Part shown: positions 1-9,491 of the stretch, piece by piece
Layout: each line of letters opens with the position of its first letter
Numbering within the stretch: the stretch's first letter is position 1
Source: Pseudomonas arcuscaelestis
GTDB lineage: Bacteria; Pseudomonadota; Gammaproteobacteria; Pseudomonadales; Pseudomonadaceae
Assembly: GCF_016881005.1 (NCBI RefSeq)
Contig: NZ_JACOPV010000001.1
Location: 186,001-250,000, forward strand
DNA: 64,000 nucleotides
Direction of reading: 5' to 3'
Notes under the pieces: generated by a model
Seen by the model: the letters and a program-made list of their open reading frames with translations, nothing else
What the model was told of the DNA's origin: nothing
Databases searched by the model: none
Made by a program: the position numbers and the translations under genes

Positions 1-577
1 TGAAATGGTTGAGCAGCGTCTGGGCTTGTGGAAAATCCTCCAGCAGATCCAGTTCAAAAACCTTCTTGCCCACTGCACTGGCCAGATCAAGGCTGAAGCA
101 GAACTTCATGTCGGCAATGGTCATCTGGTTGCCGGCAACGTATGGCGAGAACGTGCCATTGCGCTTCAGCGTTTCCACCCCGGCCAACAACTCGGTTTTC
201 GCTTTGTCCTTGATCACCGGATCGACCTTGGCACCAAAAAAAGCCTCGGGATAACACGCACGGGCCGGCAATTCGATATAAAGCTCGATTTCCTTGGCCA
301 GCTCGCGCACTTTGGCCTGGGCGAAGGCATCTGCTGGCAGCAATGGCTTATTATCAGGATGCGTTTGTTCGATGTATTCCAGAATCAGATTGGTTTCACT
401 GAGAAAACCATGTTCGGTCTCCAGCACCGGCACCTTGCCCCGCGGGCTGACTTTCAGTGCCTGCGGGCTCTGGCCGCCGAAAAACAGAACCTCTTCAAAA
501 GGAATTTCTTTTTCCAGCAGCGCCAGCTTGACCATGTTGTAGTAGTTGCTGACCGCAAATCCGTGAAGCTTGAGCAT
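1..577 (-). CDS. Glutathione S-transferase family protein (3' end outside window)
   Basis: The reverse strand from an ATG at 577 reads MLKLHGFAVSNYYNMVK and stays open to the window edge, about 192 residues. The N-terminal half has the thioredoxin-like GST fold pattern, with the cis-Pro segment GKVPVLE and the glutathione-binding ETN following it. The C-terminal half has the helical domain with NQMTIADMKFCFSLD, the conserved N-capping region. Such enzymes conjugate or reduce substrates with glutathione in the cytoplasm; the substrate cannot be told from sequence. The stop codon is not in the window, so only a few C-terminal residues should be missing for a family usually 200-220 residues long. 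It is divergent from the small acidic gene at 725. Confidence 0.85.
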   Translation of the reverse strand, partial: MLKLHGFAVSNYYNMVKLALLEKEIPFEEVLFFGGQSPQALKVSPRGKVPVLETEHGFLSETNLILEYIEQTHPDNKPLLPADAFAQAKVRELAKEIELYIELPARACYPEAFFGAKVDPVIKDKAKTELLAGVETLKRNGTFSPYVAGNQMTIADMKFCFSLDLASAVGKKVFELDLLEDFPQAQTLLNHF

Positions 578-724
578 GACAACAGCCTCCAGGCCGTAAA
601 GGGGTTGGCGCAGATGTTATAGCCTCGGCACGCGGCACTGACCAGCATCATGGAGTTTGTAGATAGCGAGGCATTGGCGCTTTGCTCGTGGCAAACTGAG
701 CATCCCCTCAGAGGAGAATCGCCC

Positions 725-1009
725 ATGAGCGACCCCACAGACATCGACAGCGACGAAGAAGAGTTCGCCGAATCGACCCTGATCGAAGCGATCGAAAACC
801 AGATCGAAAGCGATGATCCACCTGCCGCCAAAGCCACGTTCAACAAACTGGCCCTGGTAGGTTACGAGCGCGAAGACATCCTTAACCTCATGGCCCACGT
901 GCTGGCCTACGAGATTGACGCCATGCTTGAAGATGACCGCGCCTTTGACACCCAGTGGTATGAAACTGCCTTGCGCGCCCTGCCTGAGCTGCCACCTGAA
1001 AAGGACTGA
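725..1009 (+). CDS. Small acidic conserved hypothetical protein
   Basis: This encodes 94 residues starting MSDPTDIDSDEEEF. The ATG at 725 is chosen because GAGGAG lies 8-10 bases upstream; an upstream in-frame start near 650 has no such site. The first 30 residues are strongly acidic. The rest looks helical (ATFNKLALVGYEREDILNLMAHVLAYEIDAML) and ends with a Pro/Glu-rich tail. No catalytic motif is visible and I do not know a function. It sits between a GST gene and the TIGR02647-like gene upstream of cyaA and appears to be an independent small gene. Codon use resembles the neighbours. Confidence 0.75.
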   Translation: MSDPTDIDSDEEEFAESTLIEAIENQIESDDPPAAKATFNKLALVGYEREDILNLMAHVLAYEIDAMLEDDRAFDTQWYETALRALPELPPEKD

Positions 1010-1093
1010 AGCAAAGCAGGAGTTACCTGACTACACTGCAAAACCAGGCACCGCTGACGGTGCTACCCTCCTTGTCTGGAAGTCGGAGTTACT

Positions 1094-1339
1094 ATGTCGT
1101 TTACCCCCGATCTGATTGCCGAGCTGGAAGTCCTTGCCCTGTTCAACCTGGATAGCAGCCAGGAAGGTATCAAGGTTCACAACACTGCCTCTCAAGAGCT
1201 CATCGCTGCCGCCCAGCGCCTGTACGACAAAGGTTTGACCGACCAGCATGACGGCGGTTATCTGACCAGTCTGGGACATGATGCGGCCGAGCACGCACAG
1301 CAACTGTTGACCATCCTGAAAGTCGCCCAACCGGCCTGA
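1094..1339 (+). CDS. TIGR02647-like small conserved protein
   Basis: This encodes 81 residues starting MSFTPDLIAELEVLALFNLD. The opening and overall length match the gammaproteobacterial small-protein family TIGR02647, often found just before cyaA in Pseudomonas; that match is from memory. Some family members are annotated as DNA-binding, but I see no clear helix-turn-helix here. The C-terminal part contains GYLTSLGHDAAEHAQQLLTIL, probably a helix. A GGAG lies 8 bases before the ATG. A GC-rich hairpin at 1351-1376 follows and may end the transcript before cyaA. Confidence 0.75.
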   Translation: MSFTPDLIAELEVLALFNLDSSQEGIKVHNTASQELIAAAQRLYDKGLTDQHDGGYLTSLGHDAAEHAQQLLTILKVAQPA

Positions 1340-1350
1340 GAACAATGATC

Positions 1351-1376
1351 ATCGCGGAGCAAGCCTGCTCCGCGAT
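1351..1376. repeat. REP-like palindrome, possible terminator
   Basis: The arms ATCGCGGAGCA and TGCTCCGCGAT are perfect complements around a 4-base loop. The core GCAAGCCTGCTCC is the same as in the REP pair at 22385. It lies just after the gene ending at 1339 and before cyaA, with no T-run, so it could act as a weak terminator or an RNA-stabilising hairpin. Confidence 0.6.
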
Positions 1377-1462
1377 GCATTCAGCGCTAATAAGATGGCG
1401 CCAAAAAACAATTACCGCTTAAACTCGCCCGAGCTTCCCCAGACGGCCGGTTTTAGCGCGCA

Positions 1463-4309
1463 ATGAACCACCCCTACGAAATTCGCCCCGACCTCGATCA
1501 GGGCATTGACCGCAAGGTCCTCAGCCAACTGCGCCAACGCTTCCTGACGCTCAATCAGGGGCGGCTCGAACGAGCCCTGGAAGGACTATCGAGCCGTCAG
1601 CAGCAAGTGCTGAGGCTGTTGCCATTGTTTCTGCACGTCAATCACCCGCTGCTACCAGGCTATGTGTCTGGAACCACACCGGCAGGCATCGCCACTTTCG
1701 AGCCCGACGCCAACATACTGGCCGAAGCCCTGCGCCTGACGCGTTCATTCTCCTACAAGGCCCGCCATGGAAACCCACCCAAGCCCATCCACGGGCTTTT
1801 CCTGATGGGCAGCCTGGGCACGCTGGCCCAGGCAGAACAAAGCGATATGGACGTTTGGGTCTGCCACGCAGCCGATCTCGACGAAAGCGAACTGGCCGAA
1901 CTGCGCAAAAAATGCCAACTGCTGGAAAGCTGGGCCGCCAGCCAAGGCGCCGAGGCCCACCTGTTTCTGATCGAACCGCAAAGCTTCGTGAACGGCGCAC
2001 GCGACAGCCAACTCAGCTCCGACGACTGCGGAACCACCCAGCACTATCTGCTGCTCGACGAGTTCTACCGCACCGCGATCTGGCTTGCCGGATGCACCCC
2101 CTTGTGGTGGCTGGTACCGGTCTACGAAGAGTCACGTTACGGCCATTACATCGACATACTTCTTTCCAAGCGCTTCGTGCGCGCCGAAGAGCACCTGGAC
2201 CTCGGCCACCTGGCACATATTCCGCCGGGAGAGTATGTCGGCGCGGGACTCTGGCAGCTTTTCAAGGGCATCGAGTCGCCCTACAAATCGGTGCTGAAGC
2301 TGCTTCTGACCGAGGTGTATGCCAGCGAACACCCGCACGTAAACTGCCTGAGCCTGCAATTTAAACAGGCGGTGTTCGCCAATCAGCTCGATCTCGATGA
2401 GCTCGATCCATACGTCATGGTCTACCGGCGCATCGAACAGTACCTGCAGGCCCGCGGCGAGCACCAGCGACTTGAGCTGGTGCGTCGCAGCCTTTACCTG
2501 AAAGTGAACAAGAAGCTTAGTGGCCAGTCGCGCCAACGCGGTAACTGGCAGCGCTCGCTGCTTGAGCGACTCAGCGAGGAATGGGGCTGGGACGAGCGCC
2601 AACTGGCACTGCTCGACGCCCGCAGTCAATGGAAGGTACGCCAAGTGGCAGTCGAACGCCGGGACCTGGTCGCCGAACTCACTTACAGCTACCGCTTCCT
2701 TTGCCAGTTTGCCCGTAGCCACAACGCGGCAAGTCGAATCGACCACCGTGACCTGAACATCCTCGGCCGGCGCCTGTACGCAGCGTTTGAACGCCGCGCA
2801 GGCAAAGTCGAGGTCATCAACCCAGGTATTGCCCCGGACCTGGCCGAAGATACCCTCACGCTGGTGCAGTCGCCCAACCGCAAGGAACCCGGAGAGGTTC
2901 ACTGGGGCTTATACAACGGTAACCTGGGTGTGCACGAATGGGAGCATTTCGCGCCACTCAAGCGCTGCCGAGAATTGCTCGAGTTGCTGGCCTGGGCCCA
3001 TCGCAATGGGGTAATCGACAGCAGCACACGCCTGGCCTTACATCCAGGCAGCAGCGACCTGAGTGAATATGAGCTGTTCAACCTGCTGGGCAGCCTGCAA
3101 CAAAGCATTCCCCTGCCCTTGCCGATGGCTAGCGAACAGCGCCTGCTGCAGTCGAGCGTGGCCGACGAGATTCTCTTGTTGATCAACGTCGGCATCGACC
3201 CGTTACGCCACCATCGTGACCTGAACATCCTGATGACCACCGAACGTACCGACTCCTTGAGCTACGCCGGCGTACGTGAAAACCTGGTCCTGACCCTGGA
3301 CCAGGTAACACTCAATAGCTGGAACGAGGTTCAGGTGCACCGCTACGATGGCGAACATGCCTTGCTGCGGTGCTTGCGCGACTACCTCAATGGTTCGGGT
3401 GATTCCAGCCACCAACCACGGTTGCGGGTGCACTGCTTCTGTCATAACCGAGCCCAGGCCATAGCCCTGCGGGTCGAAGAAGTTTTTCTCAATGCCCAGG
3501 CGCTGCTGGCGCAGAACCTCAACTTCCGTTATCTGCTGCAGGTTCAACAGCACACTCACGTTTTGGAGCTGCAGGCCGGTGCAGTGAGCCTGGTAACGCT
3601 TGAGGGTCACAGCGCTGTTTCGCACTATCTGGGCAAAGAACGCAGCGAATACAGCCCGCTGCATCTGGATGCCAACGCCCTGCAAGAGCTGGATCTGGCC
3701 CAGGTTCTGCCAATGGGGCAACCGCAATGCATTCAGGTGTTCTATCGGCTGCAGGATGCCTGGGCCACTGTCTATGTACTCGATGAGCACAACGCACTCT
3801 GGCAACAGCGCCTGCCTTACCATGACGAAAACAGCCTGTTGCTACCGCTGCAGCGCTTTATTCAATCCATGGTTTTTCGCCGCGAAGCGCGACTGCCGCT
3901 AGACAATCTTCACGCTCAAGGCTCGCTGGATATTCTTTATTACCAATTGTTGCCTTCAGGCACTGGCAAGGTCCGCCAGGTGGATTCCAAGCAAGTGCAG
4001 CGCAAAGCCATCGCCATGCCTTATTACGAAGTGCAGGCCATTGTGCAGGCAGGCGCCAGCGACGACGTACAGGTCACTTTGTATTGCAATCAGCGGGAGT
4101 TTTCCGAACTCGAGCATGGCGACCAGCTGTATGCCATGGTCGCCCGCGAGATCATCGAGCAGCGCCGCGAGACCGAGCGCTACCGTTGTTACATTACCGA
4201 CCTGGACCTGTCTGGCATGCTTGCCGAAGGCCTGGGATCGAGCATTCTCTACCTGCGCTACAAAGGCGAACTGGAACAGGCGCTCAACGAAGCCCTGACG
4301 CAGGTGTAA
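1463..4309 (+). CDS. cyaA: Class I adenylate cyclase
   Basis: This 948-residue protein has the length and sequence of enterobacterial-type class I adenylate cyclases, which make cAMP from ATP for CRP/Vfr-type regulators. The N-terminal catalytic half begins MNHPYEIRPDLDQGIDRK and contains the class I signature LFLMGSLGTLAQAEQSDMDVWV (about residues 112-133), with the GS..D.D nucleotidyltransferase metal site. The C-terminal half is the regulatory part. The ATG at 1463 lies after a weak upstream site (TTTTAGCGCGCA), so the start is less certain than the identity. It converges with rnk, whose stop lies 3 bases away. Function is inferred from the family. Confidence 0.96.
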   Translation: MNHPYEIRPDLDQGIDRKVLSQLRQRFLTLNQGRLERALEGLSSRQQQVLRLLPLFLHVNHPLLPGYVSGTTPAGIATFEPDANILAEALRLTRSFSYKARHGNPPKPIHGLFLMGSLGTLAQAEQSDMDVWVCHAADLDESELAELRKKCQLLESWAASQGAEAHLFLIEPQSFVNGARDSQLSSDDCGTTQHYLLLDEFYRTAIWLAGCTPLWWLVPVYEESRYGHYIDILLSKRFVRAEEHLDLGHLAHIPPGEYVGAGLWQLFKGIESPYKSVLKLLLTEVYASEHPHVNCLSLQFKQAVFANQLDLDELDPYVMVYRRIEQYLQARGEHQRLELVRRSLYLKVNKKLSGQSRQRGNWQRSLLERLSEEWGWDERQLALLDARSQWKVRQVAVERRDLVAELTYSYRFLCQFARSHNAASRIDHRDLNILGRRLYAAFERRAGKVEVINPGIAPDLAEDTLTLVQSPNRKEPGEVHWGLYNGNLGVHEWEHFAPLKRCRELLELLAWAHRNGVIDSSTRLALHPGSSDLSEYELFNLLGSLQQSIPLPLPMASEQRLLQSSVADEILLLINVGIDPLRHHRDLNILMTTERTDSLSYAGVRENLVLTLDQVTLNSWNEVQVHRYDGEHALLRCLRDYLNGSGDSSHQPRLRVHCFCHNRAQAIALRVEEVFLNAQALLAQNLNFRYLLQVQQHTHVLELQAGAVSLVTLEGHSAVSHYLGKERSEYSPLHLDANALQELDLAQVLPMGQPQCIQVFYRLQDAWATVYVLDEHNALWQQRLPYHDENSLLLPLQRFIQSMVFRREARLPLDNLHAQGSLDILYYQLLPSGTGKVRQVDSKQVQRKAIAMPYYEVQAIVQAGASDDVQVTLYCNQREFSELEHGDQLYAMVAREIIEQRRETERYRCYITDLDLSGMLAEGLGSSILYLRYKGELEQALNEALTQV

Positions 4310-4312
4310 GGC

Positions 4313-4732
4313 TCAGAGATCGAAGTTGCCAGCAGCTTCGGGCTGGTATTCAACTTCCAGCAGCTTCAACTTCAGGGTCTTGCCGCCAGGGGCCGGCCAA
4401 TCGATCTGCTCACCTACCGACAAGCCCAGCAGCGCGCTGCCAATGGGGGCCAGGATGGAGATCTTGCCTTCATCGGCGTTGGCGTCCTTGGGGTAGACCA
4501 GGGTCAGGTGGTAGTCCTTGCCACTGGCTTCTTCGCGGCAATGAACTCGGGAGTTCATGGTCACGACACCGGCCGGAACTTCCTCGTGACCGACCTGTTC
4601 GGCGCGGTCCAGCTCGTCCTGCAAGGCGAGCACACCCGGCGTATCCTGCATCTTCTCATCGAGGCTGTCGATCAGACGCTCGAGACGCTGTACGTCCAAT
4701 CGGGTGACGATAATGGAAGGCTTGGTGCTCAT
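4313..4732 (-). CDS. rnk: Rnk, regulator of nucleoside diphosphate kinase (GreA/GreB-like)
   Basis: This encodes 139 residues from MSTKPSIIVTRLDVQRLE. The N-terminal part is a short coiled coil (RLERLIDSLDEKMQ), and the C-terminal half is the FKBP-like domain shared with GreA/GreB: APIGSALLGLSVGEQIDW. Rnk binds RNA polymerase near the secondary channel and affects NTP pools and, in Pseudomonas, alginate production; this is family knowledge. The start at 4732 is preferred over an upstream in-frame start at 4783, which lies inside a terminator-like hairpin. It converges with cyaA. Confidence 0.92.
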   Translation of the reverse strand: MSTKPSIIVTRLDVQRLERLIDSLDEKMQDTPGVLALQDELDRAEQVGHEEVPAGVVTMNSRVHCREEASGKDYHLTLVYPKDANADEGKISILAPIGSALLGLSVGEQIDWPAPGGKTLKLKLLEVEYQPEAAGNFDL

Positions 4733-4770
4733 GATCCAGTCAGGCTCCTTTTTTTGAGCGATATAAAGCA

Positions 4771-4794
4771 AAACCCCGCCCAAGGGCGGGGTTT
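4771..4794 (-). terminator. Rho-independent terminator downstream of the DUF1289 gene
   Basis: The arms AAACCCCGCCC and GGGCGGGGTTT are perfect 11-bp complements with a 2-base loop. Read on the minus strand the hairpin is followed by TTTGCTTTAT. It ends the cyaY-DUF1289 transcript before the rnk promoter region. Confidence 0.8.
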
Positions 4795-4865
4795 GCAGGA
4801 ATTCGGCACTGCCGAAGCAAGTTCGACACTACCACAGCCAAGTAAATACACAATACCTGAAGGGA

Positions 4866-5087
4866 TTACGCCGATCCTGCCTGTTGCCGACGGCTCAGTG
4901 CCTCCTGGCAGATTTGCCGACGGCGCTGGTCATCGGCAGAACGCCACTGGCGAATGTCCTCGACATGTCGGAAACAGCCAATGCAGACCTTGTCCTCATT
5001 CAGCCGACAAGTGCTGATGCAAGGCGATGGCACCGCCGGGCTGACATTGCTGTAGAGCGGCTTGACCGGCTTTGACGCGCTGCTCAT
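4866..5087 (-). CDS. DUF1289 domain protein
   Basis: This encodes 73 residues from MSSASKPVKPLYSNVSP. The core SPCISTCRLNEDKVCIGCFRHVEDIRQW carries the four-cysteine pattern CxxxC...CxxC and the following Trp typical of DUF1289, a probable small metal-binding domain of unknown role. The C-terminal tail is basic (RRRQICQEALSRRQ). It begins 2 bases after the cyaY stop, so the two are probably cotranscribed. A start at 5144 would overlap cyaY and is not favoured. Confidence 0.85.
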   Translation of the reverse strand: MSSASKPVKPLYSNVSPAVPSPCISTCRLNEDKVCIGCFRHVEDIRQWRSADDQRRRQICQEALSRRQQAGSA

Positions 5088-5088
5088 C

Positions 5089-5421
5089 TCAGATCTCGTC
5101 GAAGTCGAGCTTCTCGCCCACCCGCTCCCAGACGATGCGCTCAAGCATCTCGCCCAGCAACTCTTCGGTTTTTTCGCAGGTCCATTTGCCGTTCTGCTCG
5201 TCGTAGTCGAAATGGAAACCGCCGGACTTGTCTGCCAGCCACAGCTGACGCAGTGGCTCCTGGCGACTGAAGATCAACTGACTGCCATTGTCGAACTTGA
5301 TGGTCAGGACGCCAGCCGAGTTCTCCATGTCCAGATCCAGGTCGGTCTCGTCGAACAGGTCTTCCAGGGCCTGTTGGGTCGCATCGACCAGGTCGTGAAA
5401 ACGCGCTTCGGTCAAACTCAT
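5089..5421 (-). CDS. cyaY: Iron donor protein CyaY (bacterial frataxin)
   Basis: The protein of 110 residues begins MSLTEARFHDLVDATQQ. It has the frataxin fold signature: an acidic first helix with DDLFDETDLDLDM-like residues for iron binding, then the beta-sheet with GVLTIKFDNGSQLIFSRQEPLRQLWLADKSGGFHFD. Frataxins bind iron and modulate iron-sulfur cluster assembly on IscS/IscU. An upstream in-frame start at 5517 would add 32 residues unlike frataxin and is rejected. It is divergent from lptM-lysA, the usual Pseudomonas arrangement. Confidence 0.95.
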   Translation of the reverse strand: MSLTEARFHDLVDATQQALEDLFDETDLDLDMENSAGVLTIKFDNGSQLIFSRQEPLRQLWLADKSGGFHFDYDEQNGKWTCEKTEELLGEMLERIVWERVGEKLDFDEI

Positions 5422-5611
5422 TGCAAGAACCTCAAAAATGTCTGCACACACGCAAGCCGGGGAAGATACGAGCGCCGCGCGCCGAATGCAAAGGATTACG
5501 CCCTGTGCCTGACGCATCAGCCCCCGCCCGACGGCGGGCTGCCTGCATAGGCAAGGCGGCAGGTGCTCGGTATACTCGGGCGCAATACTGCATATTTCAA
5601 AGGATTACGCC

Positions 5612-5749
5612 ATGAAGCGCCTGATCTCCTCCCTCGCGGCGCTCGTCGCGATTGCCTGCCTTGTTTCCGCCTGCGGCCAGAAGGGTCCGCTGTACCTGCC
5701 AGACGACAGTAAAGACGGTCAAAAGTCGCAATCGCACAAGCATCAGTAA
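5612..5749 (+). CDS. lptM: LptM (YifL/LppL) small lipoprotein
   Basis: This short gene encodes 45 residues starting [16 protein letters not shown]. It has a lipoprotein signal with lipobox LVSAC (Cys 21), followed by GQKGPLYLP, the conserved motif of LptM, which helps mature the LptD LPS translocon in E. coli. The rest is a short, polar, His/Lys/Ser-rich tail. AAAGGA lies about 8 bases before the ATG. It ends 9 bases before lysA and forms the first gene of the lysA-dapF operon, as in related genomes. Confidence 0.9.
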   Translation: MKRLISSLAALVAIACLVSACGQKGPLYLPDDSKDGQKSQSHKHQ

Positions 5750-5758
5750 GGGTAACCC

Positions 5759-7006
5759 ATGGACGCTTTCAACTACCGCGACGGTGAACTGTTCGCGGAA
5801 GGCGTGGCCCTGTCGGCCATCGCCGAACGTTTCGGCACGCCTACCTACGTCTACTCGCGCGCTCATATCGAGGCCCAGTACCGTAGCTATGCCGACGCCC
5901 TGCAGGGTGTTTCGCACCTGGTCTGCTTTGCGGTCAAAGCCAACTCCAATCTCGGCGTGCTGAATCTGCTGGCCCGCCTGGGCGCAGGTTTCGACATCGT
6001 ATCCGGCGGTGAGCTAGAGCGTGTCCTGGCCGCTGGCGGAAGCGCCGATCGTGTGGTGTTCTCGGGTGTCGGCAAAACCCGCGAAGACATGCGTCGAGCC
6101 CTGGAAGTCGGTGTTCACTGCTTCAACGTCGAGTCCACCGACGAGCTGGAACGCCTGCAAGTGGTTGCCGCCGAGATGGGCCTGCGTGCCCCGGTTTCGC
6201 TGCGAGTCAACCCGGACGTCGACGCCGGCACCCACCCGTACATCTCCACGGGTCTGAAAGAAAACAAGTTCGGTATCGCCATCGCCGATGCTGAAGAGGT
6301 TTACATCCGCGCCGCCCAACTGCCCAACCTGGAAGTGGTCGGTGTCGATTGCCACATCGGTTCACAACTGACCACCCTGGAGCCTTTCCTCGATGCCCTC
6401 GACCGCCTGCTGGCGCTGATCGATCGCCTCGGTGACTGCGGCATCCTCCTGCGTCACCTGGACCTGGGTGGCGGCCTCGGCGTGCGTTACCGTGATGAAG
6501 AGCCGCCACTGGCTGGCGACTACATCAAGGCCATTCGCGAGCGCGTTGGTGACCGTGACCTGGCACTGGTATTCGAGCCTGGCCGCTACATTGTGGCCAA
6601 CGCCGGCGTGCTGCTGACCCGCGTCGAATACCTCAAGCACACAGAGCACAAAGACTTCGCCATTGTCGATGCGGCCATGAACGACCTGATCCGCCCGGCC
6701 CTCTACCAGGCCTGGATGGACGTTACTGCCGTGCAGCCGCGTGCCGGCGAAGGTCGTAACTACGATGTGGTCGGGCCGATCTGCGAAACCGGTGACTTCC
6801 TGGCCAAAGAGCGCACGCTGAATCTGGCCGAAGGTGATTTGCTGGCAGTGCAGTCCGCGGGCGCCTATGGTTTTGTCATGAGCTCGAACTACAACACCCG
6901 TGGTCGCTGTGCCGAGATCCTGGTCGATGGTGACCAGGCGTTTGAAGTGCGTCGCCGGGAAACTGTCGCCGAGTTGTTCGCTGGCGAAAGCCTGCTGCCG
7001 GAGTAA
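5759..7006 (+). CDS. lysA: Diaminopimelate decarboxylase
   Basis: This is a 415-residue fold-III PLP enzyme that decarboxylates meso-diaminopimelate to L-lysine, the last step of lysine synthesis. The PLP lysine is in [12 protein letters not shown] near residue 60. Also visible are VDCHIGSQ, the Gly-rich phosphate-binding [21 protein letters not shown] and, near the C-terminus, [14 protein letters not shown], all family hallmarks. It follows lptM by 9 bases and precedes dapF by 4 bases, so both diaminopimelate enzymes are made from one transcript. Confidence 0.98.
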   Translation: MDAFNYRDGELFAEGVALSAIAERFGTPTYVYSRAHIEAQYRSYADALQGVSHLVCFAVKANSNLGVLNLLARLGAGFDIVSGGELERVLAAGGSADRVVFSGVGKTREDMRRALEVGVHCFNVESTDELERLQVVAAEMGLRAPVSLRVNPDVDAGTHPYISTGLKENKFGIAIADAEEVYIRAAQLPNLEVVGVDCHIGSQLTTLEPFLDALDRLLALIDRLGDCGILLRHLDLGGGLGVRYRDEEPPLAGDYIKAIRERVGDRDLALVFEPGRYIVANAGVLLTRVEYLKHTEHKDFAIVDAAMNDLIRPALYQAWMDVTAVQPRAGEGRNYDVVGPICETGDFLAKERTLNLAEGDLLAVQSAGAYGFVMSSNYNTRGRCAEILVDGDQAFEVRRRETVAELFAGESLLPE

Positions 7007-7010
7007 ACCC

Positions 7011-7841
7011 ATGCTGCTGCGTTTTACCAAAATGCATGGGCTGGGCAACGACTTCATGGTCCTCGACCTGGTCAGCCAGCATGCGCACATCTTGCCCAAG
7101 CACGCCAAGCAATGGGGTGATCGCCACACCGGTATCGGTTTCGACCAGTTGCTGATTGTCGAAGCGCCGAGCAATCCGGAGGTGGACTTCCGCTACCGGA
7201 TCTTCAACGCCGACGGTTCTGAAGTAGAGCAATGTGGCAACGGTGCCCGCTGCTTCGCACGCTTCGTGCTGGACAAGCGCCTGACTGCAAAAAAACGCAT
7301 CCGGGTCGAAACCAAGAGCGGTGTCATCGAGCTGGACGTGCGCAACGACGGGCAGATCAGCGTCGATATGGGCCCACCTCGGCTGGTGCCTGCCGACATT
7401 CCGTTCGATGCACCGGACCAGGCGCTGAGCTATCCGCTGGACGTGGCCGGGCAACAGGTTGAATTGGCCGCCGTATCCATGGGCAACCCCCATGCGGTAA
7501 TCCGCGTCGACGATATCAACAGCGCACCGGTTCATGAACTGGGGCCACAGATCGAGCACCATCCGCGCTTCCCACAACGGGTCAACGTCGGTTTTATCCA
7601 GGTCATCGACCGCCACCGCGCACAACTGCGCGTCTGGGAACGCGGCGCAGGGGAAACCCAAGCTTGCGGTACTGGCGCCTGCGCGGCTGCCGTGGCTGCC
7701 ATCAGCCAGGGCTGGATGGATTCCCCACTACTGATCGACCTTCCCGGTGGGCGCCTGTCCATCGAGTGGGAAGGCCCAGGCAAGCCGGTCATCATGACCG
7801 GCCCCGCCGTTCGCGTATTTGAAGGACAGGTTCGTCTATGA
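7011..7841 (+). CDS. dapF: Diaminopimelate epimerase
   Basis: This encodes 276 residues from [17 protein letters not shown]. DapF interconverts LL- and meso-diaminopimelate with two catalytic cysteines. Both are visible: [13 protein letters not shown] (near 75) and [16 protein letters not shown] (near 220). The ATG at 7011 gives the standard N-terminus and lies 4 bases after the lysA stop; a longer in-frame reading from 6900 lies inside lysA. It is translationally close to the DUF484 gene that follows. Confidence 0.98.
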   Translation: MLLRFTKMHGLGNDFMVLDLVSQHAHILPKHAKQWGDRHTGIGFDQLLIVEAPSNPEVDFRYRIFNADGSEVEQCGNGARCFARFVLDKRLTAKKRIRVETKSGVIELDVRNDGQISVDMGPPRLVPADIPFDAPDQALSYPLDVAGQQVELAAVSMGNPHAVIRVDDINSAPVHELGPQIEHHPRFPQRVNVGFIQVIDRHRAQLRVWERGAGETQACGTGACAAAVAAISQGWMDSPLLIDLPGGRLSIEWEGPGKPVIMTGPAVRVFEGQVRL

Positions 7842-7854
7842 GTGAGTGCCAACC

Positions 7855-8592
7855 ATGACCGATCAGCCCCAGGCTCCCGCCGAACAGCCCACCGACCCTA
7901 GCGCCGAGGGCTCGACGCCCGCCTTCGGGGCTGATGCCGTGGTTGCCTACTTGCGTGACAACCCGACGTTCTTCGCGGAACACGACGATCTGCTCTGCGA
8001 ACTGAACATTCCCCACCAGCGCGGCGACAGTGTTTCGCTGGTGGAGCGTCAGCTCAAGCTGCTGCGCGACCGCAATATAGAAATGCGCCACCGCCTTTCT
8101 CAGTTGATGGACGTTGCCCGAGACAACGACCGGCTGTTCGACAAGACCCGTCGGCTGATTCTCGATCTACTCGATGCCGACAGCCTGGAAACCGTGGTCA
8201 TGGCGGTCGAAGACAGCCTGCGCCAGGAATTCAAAGTCCCCTTCGTCAGCCTGATCCTGTTCGGTGAAAGCGCAGCCCCTGTCGGCCGTTGGGTCAACAG
8301 TGCCGACGCCCAGCAGGCCATCGGCGGCCTGTTGTGCAGCGGCAAGACCGTCAGTGGCAACTTGCGTGACCATGAGTTGGACTTTCTGTTTGGGGAAGAC
8401 CAGCGCAAAGAAGTCGGCTCCACGGCGGTCGCTACCCTCAATCATCAAGGCCTGCATGGCGTGCTGGCCATCGCCAGCCGTGATCCGCAGCACTACAAAA
8501 GCACGGTGGGCACTCTGTTCCTCAGCTATATCGCCGAGGTGCTTGGCCGTGTTGTCCCACGCTTTACCCAGACCCTACGTCCGGTACGTTGA
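7855..8592 (+). CDS. DUF484 family protein
   Basis: The 245-residue protein starts [19 protein letters not shown]; a GTG at 7846 is a possible alternative. After a low-complexity N-terminus it has the DUF484 pattern [26 protein letters not shown], a heptad-rich helix ([20 protein letters not shown]), and a GAF-like sensor domain from about residue 95. The biochemical role is unknown. It is always placed between dapF and xerC in this genus, and its stop overlaps the xerC start (TTGATGG), suggesting translational coupling. Confidence 0.88.
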   Translation: MTDQPQAPAEQPTDPSAEGSTPAFGADAVVAYLRDNPTFFAEHDDLLCELNIPHQRGDSVSLVERQLKLLRDRNIEMRHRLSQLMDVARDNDRLFDKTRRLILDLLDADSLETVVMAVEDSLRQEFKVPFVSLILFGESAAPVGRWVNSADAQQAIGGLLCSGKTVSGNLRDHELDFLFGEDQRKEVGSTAVATLNHQGLHGVLAIASRDPQHYKSTVGTLFLSYIAEVLGRVVPRFTQTLRPVR

Positions 8593-9491
8593 TGGAACGC
8601 CAGCTGCAGGCCTTCAGTGCGCACCTGCGCAATGAACGTCAGGTGTCCGAGCACACCCAGCTGGCTTATCGCCGCGACCTGGAAAGTGTTTTGGCATTTT
8701 GCAGCAAGTCCGGGATCGACAGCTGGAAAGACCTGCAAATTCAGCACCTGCGCCAACTGATCGCTCGCCAGCATCATCAGGGACAATCCTCTCGCAGTCT
8801 GGCTCGCCTGCTCTCGGCAGTGCGCGGTTTTTATCGCTATCTCAATCGCGAAGGCCTGTGCAGCCATGACCCGGCCAACGGCTTATCGGCGCCCAAGGGT
8901 GAGCGGCGCTTGCCTAAAACGCTCGACGCCGATCGCGCCCTGCAGTTGCTCGAAGGCGCAGTGGAAAACGACTTTCTCGCACGCCGCGATCACGCCATCC
9001 TGGAGTTGTTCTACTCCTCGGGCTTGCGTCTGTCGGAACTGACCAGCCTGAACCTTGACCAGTTGGATCTACCTGCCGGCCTGGTACAGGTGCATGGTAA
9101 GGGCAGCAAGACTCGCGTGCTGCCCGTCGGCCGCAAGGCGCGTGAGGCGATGGAGCAATGGCTGGCTCTACGCGGCATCAGCAGCCCGCAGGACGGTGCG
9201 GTGTTCGTCAGCCAACAAGGGCGTCGACTTGGTCCGCGCGCGATCCAGTTGCGCGTGCAGGCGGCGGGAGCCAGAGAACTGGGCCAGAACCTGCACCCGC
9301 ACATGCTGCGGCACTCCTTCGCCAGCCACCTGCTGGAATCATCCCAAGACCTGCGCGCGGTACAGGAGATGCTCGGTCACGCCGACATCGCTACCACGCA
9401 GATCTACACTCACCTTGATTTCCAGCACTTGGCCGCCGTCTATGACAGCGCTCACCCCCGGGCAAAACGCAGTAAGGACAGCGATTCATGA
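8592..9491 (+). CDS. xerC: Tyrosine recombinase XerC
   Basis: The 299-residue protein begins [19 protein letters not shown] with the SAM-like N-terminal DNA-binding domain. The catalytic domain shows all the expected residues: R in [13 protein letters not shown] in [10 protein letters not shown], HxxR in [12 protein letters not shown], and H plus the nucleophile Y in [16 protein letters not shown]. XerC resolves chromosome dimers at dif with XerD. Its operon position after dapF-DUF484 is the standard chromosomal one, so it is not a phage integrase. Confidence 0.97.
   Translation: MERQLQAFSAHLRNERQVSEHTQLAYRRDLESVLAFCSKSGIDSWKDLQIQHLRQLIARQHHQGQSSRSLARLLSAVRGFYRYLNREGLCSHDPANGLSAPKGERRLPKTLDADRALQLLEGAVENDFLARRDHAILELFYSSGLRLSELTSLNLDQLDLPAGLVQVHGKGSKTRVLPVGRKAREAMEQWLALRGISSPQDGAVFVSQQGRRLGPRAIQLRVQAAGARELGQNLHPHMLRHSFASHLLESSQDLRAVQEMLGHADIATTQIYTHLDFQHLAAVYDSAHPRAKRSKDSDS

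Noticed and set aside
8592..9491. Tyrosine recombinase as mark of a prophage or island
   Set aside because: It is XerC in its standard operon after dapF and DUF484, with no phage genes or att repeats nearby.
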